Source: Acidovorax sp. T1 (GTDB taxonomy: Bacteria; Pseudomonadota; Gammaproteobacteria; Burkholderiales; Burkholderiaceae_C). From it: 64,000 nt of DNA. The notes below the pieces were generated by a model. That model saw only the letters and a list, made by a program, of their open reading frames with translations. It was not told where the DNA came from and did not search any database. The position numbers and the translations under genes were made by a program. Location of the stretch: contig NZ_CP021648.1 of the NCBI RefSeq assembly GCF_002176815.1, positions 1,806,001 through 1,870,000 on the forward strand, given 5' to 3'. Shown here in pieces: positions 32,715 through 42,961 of this stretch (within the stretch, counting starts at the first letter, position 1; each line of letters begins with the position of its first letter).

Positions 32715-33743
32715 TCAGCCCTTGGCGTGCGGGTTGAATTCGTTGGTGTAAACGTCGGCCACCTTGACCTTGCCGGGGGCTAGCTTGCCTTCGGCCTGCA
32801 GGATGTCGATGTAGTACTGGATGGGTGGCTCGGTGATGAGCTGGTTGTCCACGTAGGCGTAGCGCTCCACATGCTTAAGGTCCATGCCGATGCGCTCGGC
32901 CGTGTATTTGCGGGCCTCCTCGGGGTTGGCGTTGACCCAGTTGCCGGCCTTGGCAAGGGCGGCCACCACGTCACGCACGGCCTGCGGGTTCTCGCGGGCG
33001 AACTTGCCGTTCACGCTGTAGGGCGACATGCCACCGAGGCCGCCGTCCAGGTCGAAGTCGCTCCACAGGCGCAGCAGGTCGGTGTTGGCTTCGGCGCCAC
33101 CCGAGTGCGGCGGGTGGATGATGGCCAGGTCCACATTGCCCGTTACCACCGCCTGCTCGTTCTGGTTGTCGGGCACCACGATGAAGTTGATCTTGTTCAC
33201 GTCCACGCCGTGCTCGCGCAGGTATTTCTTGGTGACGAACTCGGCGCAGGCGCCAAAGCTGTTGAAGCCGATGGTCTTGCCTTCAAGGTCCTTGGGCTGG
33301 CGGATGCCCGAGCTCTTCTTCACGAAGTACTTCATGTGGGGCGCTTCCTGCAGCGTCTTGCCGCCTGCTGCCACCACCTTCATGTCGGCGCCACTGGCAA
33401 TGGCCGAGATCACCAGCGGCACCATGCGGGCACCAAAGTGGATGTCACCCGTGCCCACGAGCGGAATGATCTGCGGCGCGGCCACCTTGCCCACGTACTT
33501 GGGCCGGGTGCTGGTGCCCTCGAAATAGCCCAGGCGGTCGGCCAGGTAGATCAGGTCGAACGAGGGGTTGTCGGGGTAGAGAAATTCGACGATCTTGCTG
33601 TTGCTTGCCGCCGGCGGTGCAGTGGCGCCAGCGGTGGCGGCGGCCTGCTCATCGGGGCGGGAGCAGGCGGCCAGGCCCCAGCTGGCAGCGGTCAGTGCGG
33701 TGAGGGTTTTCAGCGCCGAGCGGCGGCTGGTGGCTAAGGTCAT
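32715..33743 (-). CDS. SsuA/NMT1-like substrate-binding lipoprotein
   Basis: This 342-residue protein starts with a signal that ends in the lipobox LAAC (about residue 27, in ASWGLAACSRPDEQAA), so it should be a lipoprotein. The mature part has LIYLADRLGYFEGTSTRPKY, GKTIGFNSFGACAEFVTKKY and DLAIIHPPHSGGAEANTDLL, as in NitT/TauT-type binding proteins. It is the first gene of the minus-strand unit that continues with ATPase, permease, second binding protein and DszC-like enzyme. A palindrome and a shared motif lie 50-90 bp upstream. Confidence 0.9.
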   Translation of the reverse strand: MTLATSRRSALKTLTALTAASWGLAACSRPDEQAAATAGATAPPAASNSKIVEFLYPDNPSFDLIYLADRLGYFEGTSTRPKYVGKVAAPQIIPLVGTGDIHFGARMVPLVISAIASGADMKVVAAGGKTLQEAPHMKYFVKKSSGIRQPKDLEGKTIGFNSFGACAEFVTKKYLREHGVDVNKINFIVVPDNQNEQAVVTGNVDLAIIHPPHSGGAEANTDLLRLWSDFDLDGGLGGMSPYSVNGKFARENPQAVRDVVAALAKAGNWVNANPEEARKYTAERIGMDLKHVERYAYVDNQLITEPPIQYYIDILQAEGKLAPGKVKVADVYTNEFNPHAKG

Positions 33744-33793
33744 GGTGCGCAGTCCTTCGAAAGGGAAACAGGTCGAAGGCTGCAGCGTAGGTT

Positions 33794-33833
33794 TTGATGC
33801 GCATCAAGCCAACGAAGGTTTGCGCATATGGTT
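33794..33833. promoter_or_regulatory. Palindrome and shared motif upstream of the ABC operon
   Basis: TTGATGCGCATCAA (33794-33807) is a perfect 14 bp palindrome located 50 bp before the lipoprotein ATG. GCGCATATGGTT follows at 33822-33833 and is identical to 27134-27145. The ATGCGCAT core of the palindrome also occurs at the other promoter with nearly equal spacing. Confidence 0.55.
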
Positions 33834-33873
33834 AGGCGGTGCGTCGCGCATGCGCGGCCCGCAACCGAAATTT

Positions 33874-33936
33874 CAAGTAAAAATGGCCTTTAGCGCTTAT
33901 TGATAAAGCGGTGTTAGCTATCCAATTTGTAGCGAT
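33874..33936. repeat. Intergenic palindromic repeat, copy G
   Basis: This reads AAAAATGGCCTTTAGCGCTT, ATTGATAAAGCGG, TGTTAGCTATCCAATTTG between the AI-2E family gene and the ABC operon. It is one of the more diverged copies. Confidence 0.75.
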
Positions 33937-33980
33937 ATTCAGGCCAAGCCCTGTCAGGGTGCGGGATCGCCCGGCCCGAT

Positions 33981-35054
33981 TCAGCGCTTCGAATCCGGCG
34001 GGCTGGCCGGCGAATTGGGCGGCGCAAACAAATCCCAGCTGGCGATGAACAAGGCCGCGATGGCGGGGCCGATGACAAACCCGGTCAGCCCGAACAGGGC
34101 CATTCCGCCCAGCGTGGAGATCAGCACCACGTAGTCTGGCATCTTGGTGTCCTTGCCCACGAGGATGGGGCGCAGCACGTTGTCCACGAGTCCGATCACG
34201 CCAATGCCATACAAGGTGAGTACCACGCCTTGCAATGTGGCGCCGGTGGCCAGAAAGTAGAGCGCCACAGGCCCCCAGACAAGGCCGGCACCCACGGCGG
34301 GCAGCAGCGACAGAAAGGCCATGGCCACGCCCCACAGCACGGGGCCCTGGATGCCCAGAATCCAGAAAATCAGGCCGCCCAGTGCCCCTTGCGATGCCGC
34401 CACCACGATGTTTCCCTTGACGGTGGCCCGGATGACGGTGGTGAACTTGCTGGTCAGCTGGCGCTTGTGTTCGCTGTCGAGCGGCGTGGCGTGGCTGATG
34501 CGTTTGGCCAGTGCCGCGCCGTCGCGCAGCAGAAAGAACAGCAGATACAGCATGACGCCAAAGCCCACCATGAACTCCAGCGTGTTCTGCCCGATGTTCA
34601 GCGCCTTGGTCGCGACAAACTGGCTGGCCTGTACAGCCACCGACGACAGCTTTTCCTGCACTTGGCCCAGGGTTGTGAGGTTGAACCGGTCCAGTAGGCC
34701 GGCGGCCCAGGCGGGCAGGGCGGCAATGATCTGCTGCAGATACTGGCCAAAATTCAGCTGGCCGGACTTGGTGCGGTCATAGATGCCGGTGGCTTCCTGT
34801 ACCAGCGAAACAGCGATCAGGGTCATGGGCAAAATGACCATCACCAGGCACAGAACCAAGGTGGCCAGGGCAGCCAGGTTCGGGCTGCCGGGCATGCGCC
34901 GCAGCAGGCGGCGGTGCAGTGGCGCAAACAGGATCGCCAGCACCACTCCCCAGAACACCGCACCATGAAACTGCCACAGGATGGCGCCGAAGGCGAGCGT
35001 GACCAGCGTCAGGAGAATCAGGAACACGCGGTTCTCAAAGGAGGAGGGTTGCAT
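33981..35054 (-). CDS. AI-2E transporter family membrane protein
   Basis: This 357-residue inner-membrane protein has seven to eight hydrophobic segments in the order typical of the AI-2E (UPF0118/PerM) family. They include an N-terminal FLILLTLVTLAFGAILW, a central soluble domain, and the C-terminal VLRPILVGKDTKMPDYVVLI with GLTGFVIGPAIAALF. Some members export the autoinducer AI-2, others are Na+/H+ antiporters, so the substrate is unassigned. It stands alone, divergent from odhA across 252 bp in which I can place no certain promoter. Confidence 0.92.
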   Translation of the reverse strand: MQPSSFENRVFLILLTLVTLAFGAILWQFHGAVFWGVVLAILFAPLHRRLLRRMPGSPNLAALATLVLCLVMVILPMTLIAVSLVQEATGIYDRTKSGQLNFGQYLQQIIAALPAWAAGLLDRFNLTTLGQVQEKLSSVAVQASQFVATKALNIGQNTLEFMVGFGVMLYLLFFLLRDGAALAKRISHATPLDSEHKRQLTSKFTTVIRATVKGNIVVAASQGALGGLIFWILGIQGPVLWGVAMAFLSLLPAVGAGLVWGPVALYFLATGATLQGVVLTLYGIGVIGLVDNVLRPILVGKDTKMPDYVVLISTLGGMALFGLTGFVIGPAIAALFIASWDLFAPPNSPASPPDSKR

Positions 35055-35306
35055 GGGCGTCGGGGGGGCAGATGGAATGCACGCACTGTACGCGAGTGAA
35101 TGGCAGGCGCATGACAGGGGCTGCCGCCGGACGGGTATTCGCCGGGGGGACTGCCGGCTGGAGCGCCTGGGCGTTCAATGGCACAATACCGTCCGTACCA
35201 AGGCCCTTCCCCAGCCACAGTCGCATCCGCCAATCGGTCCAGCCGTGTCGCGGAAGGTTTCTCAACCAGCTAATGCTTCCCCAAGGGAAGCGGAGGTCAG
35301 CGGAAT

Positions 35307-38183
35307 ATGAGCGATACGACATCCGTCTATCAAGCCTACCAAGGCAACACCTACCTCTTCGGCGGCAATGCGCCCTATGTCGAAGAGATGTATGAAAACT
35401 ATCTTGCCAACCCTGGCAGCGTGCCCGACACCTGGCGCGCGTATTTTGATGCGCTGCAGCATGTTCCCGCTGTGGACGGATCCAATGCCAAGGATGTCCC
35501 GCACCTCCCCGTGATCAATGCCTTTGCCGAGCGCGCAAAGCAAGGCGGCACCAAGGTGGTGGTGGCCAGCAACGACGCCGAAATGGGCCGCAAGCGCACC
35601 GCAGTGCAGCAACTGATTGCCGCCTACCGCAACGTGGGCCAGCGCTGGGCCGATCTGGACCCCCTGAAGCGCGCCGAGCGCCCCGCCATTCCCGAGCTGG
35701 AGCCTTCGTTTTACGGCTTCACCGATGCGGACCAGGAAACGGTTTTCAACACCAGCAACACTTTTTTCGGCAAGGACACCATGTCCCTGCGCGATCTGAT
35801 CAATGCGCTGCGCGAAACCTATTGCGGCACCCTCGGTGCGGAGTACATGCACACCACGGATCAGACGCAAAAGCGCTGGTGGCAACAAAAACTCGAAAGC
35901 ATCCGCAGCAAGCCCCAGTTCAGTGCCGACAAGAAAAAGCACATTCTTGAGCGCCTGACGGCCGCCGAGGGCCTGGAGCGCTACCTGCACACCAAGTACG
36001 TCGGGCAAAAGCGCTTTTCGCTGGAAGGTGGCGAGAGCTTCATCGCTGCCATGGACGAGTTGATCCATTCCGCAGGCTCCAAGGGCGTTCAGGAAATCGT
36101 GATCGGCATGGCCCACCGTGGCCGGTTGAACGTGCTGGTCAACACCCTGGGCAAGATGCCCAAGGATCTTTTTGCCGAATTCGACCACACGGCGCCAGAA
36201 GACTTGCCCGCCGGTGACGTCAAATACCACCAGGGTTTCAGCTCGGATATCGCTACCGTGGGTGGCCCGGTGCATCTGTCGCTGGCCTTCAACCCCTCGC
36301 ACCTTGAAATCGTGAACCCGGTGGTGGAAGGCTCGGTGCGTGCCCGCATGGACCGCCGCGGCGACCAGCGTGGCAGCCAGGTTCTGCCCGTGCTGGTGCA
36401 CGGCGATGCAGCCTTCGGTGGCCAGGGTGTGAACCAGGAGACCCTGGCGCTGGCACAAACCCGCGGTTACACCACGGGCGGCACGGTGCATATCATCATC
36501 AACAACCAAATTGGCTTTACCACCTCGGACCCGCGCGACATGCGCTCGTCCACGTTCTGCACCGACATCGTCAAGATGGTCGAGGCACCCGTGCTGCACG
36601 TCAATGGTGACGATCCCGAGGCCGTGGTGCTGGCCACGCAACTGGCGCTGGAGTTCCGCATGGAGTTCCGCGAGGATGTGGTGGTGGACATCACCTGCTT
36701 TCGCAAGCTGGGCCACAACGAGCAGGACACCCCCAGCCTGACCCAGCCGCTGATGTACAAAAAGATTGCGGCCCATCCTGGCACCCGCAAGCTTTATGCC
36801 GACAAGCTCGCTGCACAAGGCCTTGGCGCCAATCTGGGTGACGAGATGATCACGGCGTACCGCGCTGCCATGGACGCAGGCAAGCACACGGTGGACCCGG
36901 TACTGACCAACTTCAAGGGCAAGTACGCCGTGGACTGGTCGCCCTTCCTGGGCAAGAAGTGGACCGACGCCGGCGACACCGCCATTCCGCTGACCGAGTG
37001 GAAGCGGCTGTCCGAAAAGCTCACCACCATTCCGGACAGCGTTGCGCCGCACCAGCTGGTCAAGAAGGTGTATGACGACCGCGCCGCCATGGGCCGTGGT
37101 GAAGTCAACGTGGACTGGGGCATGGGCGAGAGCATGGCCTTTGCCTCGCTGGTGGCCAGTGGTTACCCGGTGCGCCTGTCGGGTGAGGACTCGGGCCGTG
37201 GCACCTTCACGCACCGCCACGCCGTCATTCACGACCAAAAGCGCGAAAAGTGGGACACCGGCACCTATGTGCCGCTGCAGAATGTGGCCGAGAATCAGGC
37301 TCCGTTCGTCGTGATCGACTCCATCCTGTCCGAAGAAGCCGTGCTGGGCTTCGAATATGGCTACGCGGGCTCCGACCCCAATACGCTCGTCGTCTGGGAA
37401 GCCCAGTTTGGCGACTTTGCCAACGGCGCGCAGGTGGTGATCGACCAGTTCATCGCCTCCGGCGAGGTGAAGTGGGGCCGTGCCAACGGCCTGACGCTGA
37501 TGCTGCCGCATGGCTACGAAGGCCAGGGGCCCGAGCACAGCTCTGCGCGCCTGGAGCGTTTCATGCAGCTGGCGGCCGATGCCAACATGCAGATCGTGCA
37601 GCCCACCACGGCTAGCCAGATCTTCCATGTGCTGCGCCGCCAGATGGTGCGCGACCTGCGCAAGCCGCTGATCATCTTCACGCCCAAGTCGCTGCTGCGC
37701 AACAAGGATGCCACCTCGCCGCTGTCCGAGTTCACCAAGGGCAGCTTCCAGACGGTGATCCCCGAGCAGAACGAGGCCATCGACAAGAAGGCCGACAAGG
37801 TCAAGCGCGTGATTGCCTGCTCTGGCAAGGTTTATTACGACCTGGTGAAAAAGCGCACCGAGAACGAGGTGAGCGACGTGGCGATCATCCGCGTCGAGCA
37901 GGTCTATCCGTTCCCGCACAAGGCGTTTGCTGCTGCGATCAAGAAGTACCCCAACGCCACGGACATCGTGTGGTGCCAGGACGAGCCGCAGAACCAGGGC
38001 GCCTGGTTCTTCATCCAGCACAACATCCACGAAAACATGCTCGATGGCCAGAAGCTGGGCTACTCCGGTCGCGCCGCGTCTGCTTCGCCTGCCGTGGGCT
38101 ATTCGCACCTGCACCAGGAACAGCAAAAGGCGCTGGTCGAAGGCGCGTTTGCCAAGCTCAAGGGTTTTGTCCTGACCAAGTAA
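35307..38183 (+). CDS. sucA: 2-oxoglutarate dehydrogenase E1 (OdhA/SucA)
   Basis: E1 is the thiamine-diphosphate enzyme that decarboxylates 2-oxoglutarate and passes the succinyl group to E2 lipoate. The 958-residue product (E. coli 933) begins with the E2-binding tail (SVYQAYQGNTYLFGGNAPYV). It contains IGMAHRGRLNVLVNTLGKMP, the TPP-binding VLVHGDAAFGGQGVNQETLA and the late LPHGYEGQGPEHSSARLERF. It is first in the odhA-odhB-lpd operon, 48 bp before odhB. The cofactor links this operon to the thiamine genes at the window start. Confidence 0.98.
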   Translation: MSDTTSVYQAYQGNTYLFGGNAPYVEEMYENYLANPGSVPDTWRAYFDALQHVPAVDGSNAKDVPHLPVINAFAERAKQGGTKVVVASNDAEMGRKRTAVQQLIAAYRNVGQRWADLDPLKRAERPAIPELEPSFYGFTDADQETVFNTSNTFFGKDTMSLRDLINALRETYCGTLGAEYMHTTDQTQKRWWQQKLESIRSKPQFSADKKKHILERLTAAEGLERYLHTKYVGQKRFSLEGGESFIAAMDELIHSAGSKGVQEIVIGMAHRGRLNVLVNTLGKMPKDLFAEFDHTAPEDLPAGDVKYHQGFSSDIATVGGPVHLSLAFNPSHLEIVNPVVEGSVRARMDRRGDQRGSQVLPVLVHGDAAFGGQGVNQETLALAQTRGYTTGGTVHIIINNQIGFTTSDPRDMRSSTFCTDIVKMVEAPVLHVNGDDPEAVVLATQLALEFRMEFREDVVVDITCFRKLGHNEQDTPSLTQPLMYKKIAAHPGTRKLYADKLAAQGLGANLGDEMITAYRAAMDAGKHTVDPVLTNFKGKYAVDWSPFLGKKWTDAGDTAIPLTEWKRLSEKLTTIPDSVAPHQLVKKVYDDRAAMGRGEVNVDWGMGESMAFASLVASGYPVRLSGEDSGRGTFTHRHAVIHDQKREKWDTGTYVPLQNVAENQAPFVVIDSILSEEAVLGFEYGYAGSDPNTLVVWEAQFGDFANGAQVVIDQFIASGEVKWGRANGLTLMLPHGYEGQGPEHSSARLERFMQLAADANMQIVQPTTASQIFHVLRRQMVRDLRKPLIIFTPKSLLRNKDATSPLSEFTKGSFQTVIPEQNEAIDKKADKVKRVIACSGKVYYDLVKKRTENEVSDVAIIRVEQVYPFPHKAFAAAIKKYPNATDIVWCQDEPQNQGAWFFIQHNIHENMLDGQKLGYSGRAASASPAVGYSHLHQEQQKALVEGAFAKLKGFVLTK

Positions 38184-38231
38184 GGCCGGCAACCCCTCTC
38201 CAGAACAAAACCCCATTCCGAAAGAATTGAT

Positions 38232-39491
38232 ATGGCTATCGTAGAAGTCAAAGTACCGCAACTGTCTGAATCCGTGGCCGAGGCCACCATGCTGACCTGG
38301 AAAAAGAAAGCCGGCGAAGCGGTGGCAGTGGACGAGATCCTGATCGAGATCGAAACCGACAAGGTCGTGCTGGAAGTGCCCGCACCCGCTGCTGGCGTGC
38401 TGGCAGAAATCGTCCAGGGCGACGGCGCCACCGTGGTGGCCGAACAGCTCATCGCGAAGATCGACACCGAAGGCAAGGCCGGGGCCGCCGCTCCTGCCGC
38501 TGCAGCGCCCGCTGCGGCAGCGGCACCTGCAGCCGCTGTGGCCGTGGCTGCTGCTGCCACCGGTGGCTCGAAGGCCGACGTGGCCATGCCCGCCGCCGCC
38601 AAGCTGCTGGCCGACAACAACCTGTCGGTGTCGGCCGTGGCCGGCACGGGCAAGGATGGCCGCGTCACCAAGGGCGACGTGCTGGCCGCCGTGGCCGGTG
38701 GTGTGCAGTCCACCGCTGCGGTCATTCCCACTGGCGTGCCCACCAAGGCGCTGCCGCAGGTGGCCTCCGTGGCCAAGCAGGATCTTGGCGACCGCCCCGA
38801 GCAGCGCGTGCCCATGAGCCGCCTGCGTGCCCGCGTGGCCGAGCGTCTGCTGCAGTCGCAATCGACCAACGCCATCCTGACCACGTTCAACGAAGTGAAC
38901 ATGGCCCCGGTGATGGACATGCGCAAGAAGTTCCAGGATGCGTTCACCAAGGAACACGGCGTGAAGATCGGCTTCATGAGCTTCTTCGTGAAGGCAGCCG
39001 TGCATGCACTCAAGAAGTACCCGGTGCTGAACGCCTCGGTCGATGGCAACGACATCGTCTACCACGGCTATTTCGACATCGGCATCGCCGTGGGCTCGCC
39101 CCGTGGCCTGGTGGTGCCCATTTTGCGCAACGCCGACCAGATGAGCTTTGCGGAAATCGAGAAGAAGATCGCTGAATTCGGCAAGAAGGCCGCCGAAGGC
39201 AAGCTGGGTATCGAAGAGATGACCGGTGGCACGTTCTCGATCTCCAACGGCGGCACCTTCGGCTCGATGATGTCCACCCCGATCATCAACCCGCCGCAGT
39301 CGGCCATTTTGGGCGTGCACGCCACCAAGGACCGCGCCGTGGTCGAAAACGGTCAGATCGTGGTGCGCCCGATGAACTACCTGGCCATGTCGTATGACCA
39401 CCGCATCATCGACGGCCGCGAAGCCGTGCTGGGCCTGGTGGCCATGAAGGACGCGCTGGAAGACCCCTCGCGCCTGCTGTTCGACATCTAA
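38232..39491 (+). CDS. sucB: Dihydrolipoyl succinyltransferase E2 (OdhB/SucB)
   Basis: E2 forms the core of the complex and makes succinyl-CoA. The 419-residue product has a lipoyl domain with the modified lysine in [10 protein letters not shown] (K44) and an Ala/Pro-rich linker (about residues 80-112). An E1/E3-binding domain ([20 protein letters not shown]) follows, and then the catalytic domain ending in the active-site [16 protein letters not shown]. It follows odhA by 48 bp. A stem-loop lies between it and lpd. Confidence 0.98.
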   Translation: MAIVEVKVPQLSESVAEATMLTWKKKAGEAVAVDEILIEIETDKVVLEVPAPAAGVLAEIVQGDGATVVAEQLIAKIDTEGKAGAAAPAAAAPAAAAAPAAAVAVAAAATGGSKADVAMPAAAKLLADNNLSVSAVAGTGKDGRVTKGDVLAAVAGGVQSTAAVIPTGVPTKALPQVASVAKQDLGDRPEQRVPMSRLRARVAERLLQSQSTNAILTTFNEVNMAPVMDMRKKFQDAFTKEHGVKIGFMSFFVKAAVHALKKYPVLNASVDGNDIVYHGYFDIGIAVGSPRGLVVPILRNADQMSFAEIEKKIAEFGKKAAEGKLGIEEMTGGTFSISNGGTFGSMMSTPIINPPQSAILGVHATKDRAVVENGQIVVRPMNYLAMSYDHRIIDGREAVLGLVAMKDALEDPSRLLFDI

Positions 39492-39512
39492 GCGCGGAGC
39501 GCTGAACGCATC

Positions 39513-39558
39513 GACCCACCCATGTGGCCTGGCCTGCGCTGGAGCCCGTCGGTGGGTC
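39513..39558 (+). other. Stem-loop between odhB and lpd
   Basis: GACCCACC (39513-39520) and GGTGGGTC (39551-39558) form a perfect 8 bp stem around a 30-base loop and are followed by TTTCTCC. It could trim or attenuate the transcript so that lpd is made at a different level from odhAB. Confidence 0.55.
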
Positions 39559-39588
39559 TTTCTCCAACTGATTAAGTGAGATTTCCCC

Positions 39589-41016
<1,428 letters not shown>

Positions 41017-41023
41017 TTCTTTG

Positions 41024-41083
41024 CATCAAATTGGCTGCTAGCGCTTATGTATAAAGCGCTAGCAGCTATTTATTTTATAGCGG
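41024..41083. repeat. Intergenic palindromic repeat, copy H (best stem)
   Basis: GGCTGCTAGCGCTTATG and TATAAAGCGCTAGCAGCT form a near-perfect 13-14 bp stem, flanked by CAAATT on the left and ATTTATTTTATAG on the right. It lies between lpdA and zapE and is the most symmetrical copy in the window. Confidence 0.92.
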
Positions 41084-41106
41084 CATAGTTTCAGGGCATT
41101 TTCAAC

Positions 41107-42204
41107 GTGACCGTCAAGCAGACCTATCTCAAAGAACTTGCTGCCAAGGGTTTTCAGAGCGACCCGGCACAACTGCGTGCGGTGGACGCTTTGCAGCGCT
41201 GCGCCAGTGACTGGGCCGCATACAAGTCGCGCCGCTCCAATGCCTTCAAGAAGATCATCAACCACCCTGAGGTTCCGCGCGGCGTTTACATGTACGGCGG
41301 GGTGGGGCGCGGCAAGAGCTTTCTCATGGATTGCTTTTTCAATGCCGTGCCGCTCAAGCGCAAGGTGCGCCTGCATTTTCACGAATTCATGCGCGAGGTG
41401 CACCGGGAGCTGGCAGCGCTGCAAGGCATGGCCAACCCGCTGGATATTTTGGGTGAACGCATCGCCAAGCGCTACAAGCTGATCTGCTTCGACGAATTCC
41501 ATGTGGCCGACATCACCGACGCGATGATCCTGCACCGCTTGCTGGCGGCGCTGTTTGACAACGGGGTGGGCTTTGTCACCACCTCCAACTTCAAGCCCGA
41601 TGGGCTTTACCCCGATGGCCTGCACCGTGACCGCATCCTGCCGGCCATTGCGCTGCTGAACGAAAAGCTCGAAGTGGTGAACGTGGACAACGGCACCGAC
41701 TACCGCCGCCGCACGCTCGAGCAGGTGAAGCTGTACCACACGCCGCTGGGGCCCGAGGCCGATGCTGAAATGAACACGGCCTTCGACCAGCTGGCCGAGG
41801 TGCATGACGAAGACCCCGTGCTGCACATCGAAGCGCGCGAGATCCGGGCGCGGCGCAAGGCCGGTGGCGTGGTGTGGTTTGATTTCAAAACGCTGTGCGG
41901 CGGCCCCCGGTCGCAGAATGATTACCTGGAGATCGCCACGCAATTTCACACCGTTTTGCTGTCGGATGTGCCCTATATGCCCGTCAACATGGCTTCGCCG
42001 GCGCGGCGCTTTACCTGGCTGGTGGACGTGCTGTATGACCGGCGGGTCAAGCTCATCATGTCGGCCGCCGTGGCGCCAGAGCAGCTCTACACCGATGGGC
42101 CCTTGGCGCACGAGTTTCCGCGCACGGTGTCCCGGCTGCACGAGATGCAGTCCAGGGAGTTTCTGGCACTCGATCGCCGCACCGTGGATACGGGACTGAC
42201 GTAA
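41107..42204 (+). CDS. zapE: Cell division ATPase ZapE (AFG1-like)
   Basis: This 365-residue P-loop ATPase is related to mitochondrial AFG1. In E. coli, ZapE acts on the division ring under stress and low oxygen. Motifs are Walker A GVYMYGGVGRGKSFLMD, the basic HFHEFMREVH segment, Walker B ICFDEFHVADI, and VTTSNFKPDGLYPDGLHRDR. The start codon is GTG at 41107. It lies downstream of lpdA after repeat copy H, and its stop codon directly abuts the next gene. Confidence 0.95.
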   Translation: MTVKQTYLKELAAKGFQSDPAQLRAVDALQRCASDWAAYKSRRSNAFKKIINHPEVPRGVYMYGGVGRGKSFLMDCFFNAVPLKRKVRLHFHEFMREVHRELAALQGMANPLDILGERIAKRYKLICFDEFHVADITDAMILHRLLAALFDNGVGFVTTSNFKPDGLYPDGLHRDRILPAIALLNEKLEVVNVDNGTDYRRRTLEQVKLYHTPLGPEADAEMNTAFDQLAEVHDEDPVLHIEAREIRARRKAGGVVWFDFKTLCGGPRSQNDYLEIATQFHTVLLSDVPYMPVNMASPARRFTWLVDVLYDRRVKLIMSAAVAPEQLYTDGPLAHEFPRTVSRLHEMQSREFLALDRRTVDTGLT

Positions 42205-42894
42205 ATGAAAAACCTTTGGTTCGTTTGGGGTCTTGCGAGCCTGATCGCCGGGCCTGCGCTGGCGCAATCGGCAGCATCTGCGCCGCCAGAACGCGGCCAC
42301 AGTGCTGCGCAGGCAGAGCGACAGGTTGAACGCGAACGCATCCACCAGGAGCGCCAGGCGATCGCGGCCACGCGCGCGCGTGACGAAACCGCGTGCTATC
42401 GCCGGTTTGCGGTGGAGGACTGCCTGCGGGACGTGCGGACCCAGGCGCGCAATGCCGAGCTGCAACTGCGCGCACGCGAGCTGCAGCTCAACGACGCAGA
42501 GCGCAAGGAAAAGGCCGCAGAACGCCTGCGTTCGATTGAAGAAAAGCAGCGGCTCGTTCCGGACCGGTCGCAGCCCCAGGGGGCGGCACGCGGGGCGGAG
42601 CGTCCGGCTCCCGCCAGTGTGGACGCGTTGCGCACCCAGCATCAGCGTGAGGCGCAGCAACGGGCCGAGCAGCAGCGCACGCGTGAGCAGTCGGGTGCTG
42701 AAAATCGGGCCCAGCGCGCCGCGCAAAGCGCTGAACGGGCAGCTGCCGCGCGTGCCCGCCATGCCGACAATGTGAAAGCGGCGCAAGAGCGGCGTGAACG
42801 GGTGCAGAAAATGCAGGCCGAATCGGCTGCTGCAGGGCGCAAGCCGGCGGCTTCGTTGCCCGCATCGTCGGGGCTACCACCCGTTCAACCCTGA
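42205..42894 (+). CDS. Uncharacterised exported Arg/Gln/Glu-rich helical protein
   Basis: I do not recognise a family for this 229-residue protein. A signal peptide is clear (MKNLWFVWGLASLIAGPALA, cleaved near residue 20). The mature part is dominated by Ala, Arg, Gln and Glu in long helical, coiled-coil-like stretches. One short cysteine pair, DETACYRRFAVEDCLRDV at about residues 70-85, could form a disulfide. The C-terminus is Ala/Pro-rich. It starts at the base following the zapE stop, so expression is probably coupled. A periplasmic location is likely; function is open. Confidence 0.8.
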   Translation: MKNLWFVWGLASLIAGPALAQSAASAPPERGHSAAQAERQVERERIHQERQAIAATRARDETACYRRFAVEDCLRDVRTQARNAELQLRARELQLNDAERKEKAAERLRSIEEKQRLVPDRSQPQGAARGAERPAPASVDALRTQHQREAQQRAEQQRTREQSGAENRAQRAAQSAERAAAARARHADNVKAAQERRERVQKMQAESAAAGRKPAASLPASSGLPPVQP

Positions 42895-42961
42895 GCGTGG
42901 CTGTTGGGGCTGCTGGATGGGTTGCTCGCGCCCCAGCGCGTGCGCGCCGGACCTGTGCGCT

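Noticed and set aside
33794..33825. A sigma-54 (-24/-12) promoter for the ABC operon, as in some sulfone loci
   Set aside because: The GG and GC elements are not at the required ten-base spacing on the minus strand.
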